A DNA stretch of 14,751 nucleotides. Origin: Rickettsiales bacterium (GTDB lineage Bacteria > Pseudomonadota > Alphaproteobacteria > Rickettsiales > UBA3002). This document shows, one piece after another, positions 13,329-14,751 of the stretch. A model generated the notes under the pieces. That model ran no database searches, had not been told where the DNA came from, and saw only the letters and a list, made by a program, of their open reading frames with translations. How positions within the stretch are numbered: the first letter of the stretch is position 1; the number at the start of each line of letters is the position of its first letter. The DNA is taken from assembly GCA_027489915.1 (NCBI GenBank), contig JAIXZB010000020.1, positions 1 through 14,751 of the forward strand, given 5' to 3'. The position numbers and the translations under genes are program-made.

Positions 13329-14751
13329 ATGACCCTCCCCACCCTCGGTTCATTCCTCTTTTCTGAAATCCATCGCCGTGGGGTGCGCCACGCATTTGGC
13401 ATTCCAGGCGATTTTGCGCTGCCGACGTTTCGTTGGCTCGAGAACTCCGACATCGAACTGCTCACTATGACGCACGAACCCTCTGTCGGCTTCGCCGCCG
13501 ATGCATATGCACGCATCAACGGCTTGTCGCTCGCCTGCGTTACCTATTGTGTGGGCGGGCTGAATATGCTGAATGCCGTGGCCTGTGCGTATGCCGAAAA
13601 ATCGCCGATGATTGTGGTCTCAGGCGGGCCCTCGCCCAGCGATAGGCGGGCAGATGGCCTCATCCATCACAAAGTGCGCAGCTTCGATACACAGCGGCGC
13701 ATTTTTGAAGAAGTCACCTGCGCCAACACCGTTATCAGCGATACAGAAACCGCCGCCGATGAAATTCTCCGTGTGCTCGATGCCATCGATGAACATAAGC
13801 GCCCAGGCTATATCGAAATCCCGTATGATATGGTCGATGTGCCCATCGCCTTGCCAACGCCGCGCACGCACACCCACCCGCAGAGCGATAGCGAATTACT
13901 CGCCGCCGCGATTGCCGATGCGGTTTCCATGCTCAGTGCCGCAACGCAGCCCGTGATTATCGCCGATATCGAACTGCAGCGCTTTGGCCTTACCGATATT
14001 GCGATGGAAATTGCCGAGCGCTTCAGCATTCCCGTCGCCTCCACTCTGCTGTCCAAAAGTGCGGTGAGCGAACATCACCCGCTTTATATCGGCGTGTATT
14101 CAGGCGGCCTATCCGAACCCTCGCTGCAAGCGTATGTTGAAAATAGTGATTGCGCGCTGATGCTCGGCGCCTTCATCACCGATGTGTTTTTGGGCATGAA
14201 CACCGCCAAGCTTGAGCGCAAACAGATGATTCTCGCCACTACCGAGAAAATCCGCATTGGGCTGCGCACCTATGATTCGGTGCTGCTGCGCGATTTCCTC
14301 ATGGGCATTGCAGCAAGCAACATCACCCCCAAAACATTGGGCACACTTCCCGCCCCTGCCGCAGCCCCTTCCCCACTGCAACCACACGAGGCAGATACTG
14401 CGCTTACCGTCGAAGGCTTCTTCCGCATTCTCGGTCTGCATATAGGCGAAGATAACGCGCTGGTATGCGACACAGGCGACGCGCTGATAGGCGCGATGGG
14501 TCTGCGCGCCCCAGGGCGTAATGAATTTTTATCCGATGCCTATTACCTCAGCATGGGGTTTGCGATGCCCGCCGCGATTGGCGTGATGGCAGCCAACCCC
14601 GATGCGCGTACCTTTGTCATCATTGGCGATGGCGCATTCCAGATGACCGGCACCGAACTCTCGACCGCTGCCAAATACGGTATGAAGCCCATCGTGTTCG
14701 TCATCAATAACGATGGCTACGGCACCCAGCGCCATATTCTCGATGGCGCAT
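13329..14751 (+). CDS. Thiamine-diphosphate-dependent 2-keto-acid decarboxylase, IpdC/phenylpyruvate decarboxylase-like (C-terminus cut off)
   Basis: The frame opens at ATG 13329, just after an in-frame stop at 13317, and runs off the right edge after 474 codons. Relatives have about 540-560 residues. The PYR domain (1-170) has FGIPGDFALP with Asp28, the activating Glu50 in THEPSVGFAADAYAR, and the His113-His114 pair. The central domain is at about 190-330. The PP domain carries the ThDP/Mg motif GDGAFQMTGTEL (433-444) ending in NN (460-461). These features match pyruvate/indolepyruvate decarboxylases. The closest resemblance I recall is Azospirillum IpdC (GIPGDFALP, SHEPAVGFAADA, GDGAFQMTG). 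The likely reaction is decarboxylation of an aromatic or branched 2-keto acid; the substrate cannot be set from sequence. After the NN motif, Gln467 stands where pyruvate decarboxylases have a catalytic Glu. The Shine-Dalgarno is weak. Confidence 0.85.
   Translation, partial: MTLPTLGSFLFSEIHRRGVRHAFGIPGDFALPTFRWLENSDIELLTMTHEPSVGFAADAYARINGLSLACVTYCVGGLNMLNAVACAYAEKSPMIVVSGGPSPSDRRADGLIHHKVRSFDTQRRIFEEVTCANTVISDTETAADEILRVLDAIDEHKRPGYIEIPYDMVDVPIALPTPRTHTHPQSDSELLAAAIADAVSMLSAATQPVIIADIELQRFGLTDIAMEIAERFSIPVASTLLSKSAVSEHHPLYIGVYSGGLSEPSLQAYVENSDCALMLGAFITDVFLGMNTAKLERKQMILATTEKIRIGLRTYDSVLLRDFLMGIAASNITPKTLGTLPAPAAAPSPLQPHEADTALTVEGFFRILGLHIGEDNALVCDTGDALIGAMGLRAPGRNEFLSDAYYLSMGFAMPAAIGVMAANPDARTFVIIGDGAFQMTGTELSTAAKYGMKPIVFVINNDGYGTQRHILDGA

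Overview
The window looks like ordinary chromosomal sequence of an alphaproteobacterium with roughly balanced GC. This is inferred from several features: pilus genes in the alphaproteobacterial cpa order, a UvrB carrying the VSCIYGIG motif, a GuaA with the GICYGEQ nucleophile loop followed by a membrane-anchored TPR_21-type protein, and a keto-acid decarboxylase that resembles Azospirillum IpdC. I cannot name the genus from sequence alone. I see no insertion sequence, prophage, CRISPR array, tRNA or rRNA.

Layout. Positions 1-1773 are on the minus strand: guaA (GMP synthase), then a tightly coupled gene for a single-pass membrane protein that runs off the left edge. A roughly 200-base divergent intergenic region with two inverted repeats and a candidate promoter separates them from a long plus-strand operon (1980-9951). 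The operon order is cpaB, cpaC, cpaD, cpaE, cpaF, tadB, tadC, with gaps of 9-43 bases. uvrB (9990-12071) follows 38 bases after tadC on the same strand. uvrB converges with a small minus-strand gene for a short, very acidic, probably exported protein. That gene is preceded by an extremely AT-rich island of about 60 bases that contains an exact match to the IHF consensus. Next come a YgdQ/TerC-family membrane protein on the minus strand and, divergently, a thiamine-diphosphate-dependent 2-keto-acid decarboxylase on the plus strand, cut by the right edge.

How the genes work together. The central operon encodes the envelope-spanning machine of a Flp/Tad (type IVc) pilus. CpaC is the outer-membrane secretin and CpaD its lipoprotein partner. 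CpaB is the periplasmic/inner-membrane part. CpaE is a MinD/ParA-like localisation protein, CpaF the motor ATPase, and TadB and TadC the inner-membrane platform. The Flp prepilin, the prepilin peptidase (CpaA/TadV), the minor pilins (TadE/F/G) and TadD are absent from the window and must lie elsewhere if the pilus is functional.

No clearly new multi-gene system is visible. The points most worth a second look are a pair of mutually exclusive hairpins at the cpaF stop codon, the split Tad locus, the lysine-less P-loop of CpaE, the AT island with its IHF-type site next to the small acidic protein gene, and a Glu-to-Gln change at a normally catalytic position in the decarboxylase.
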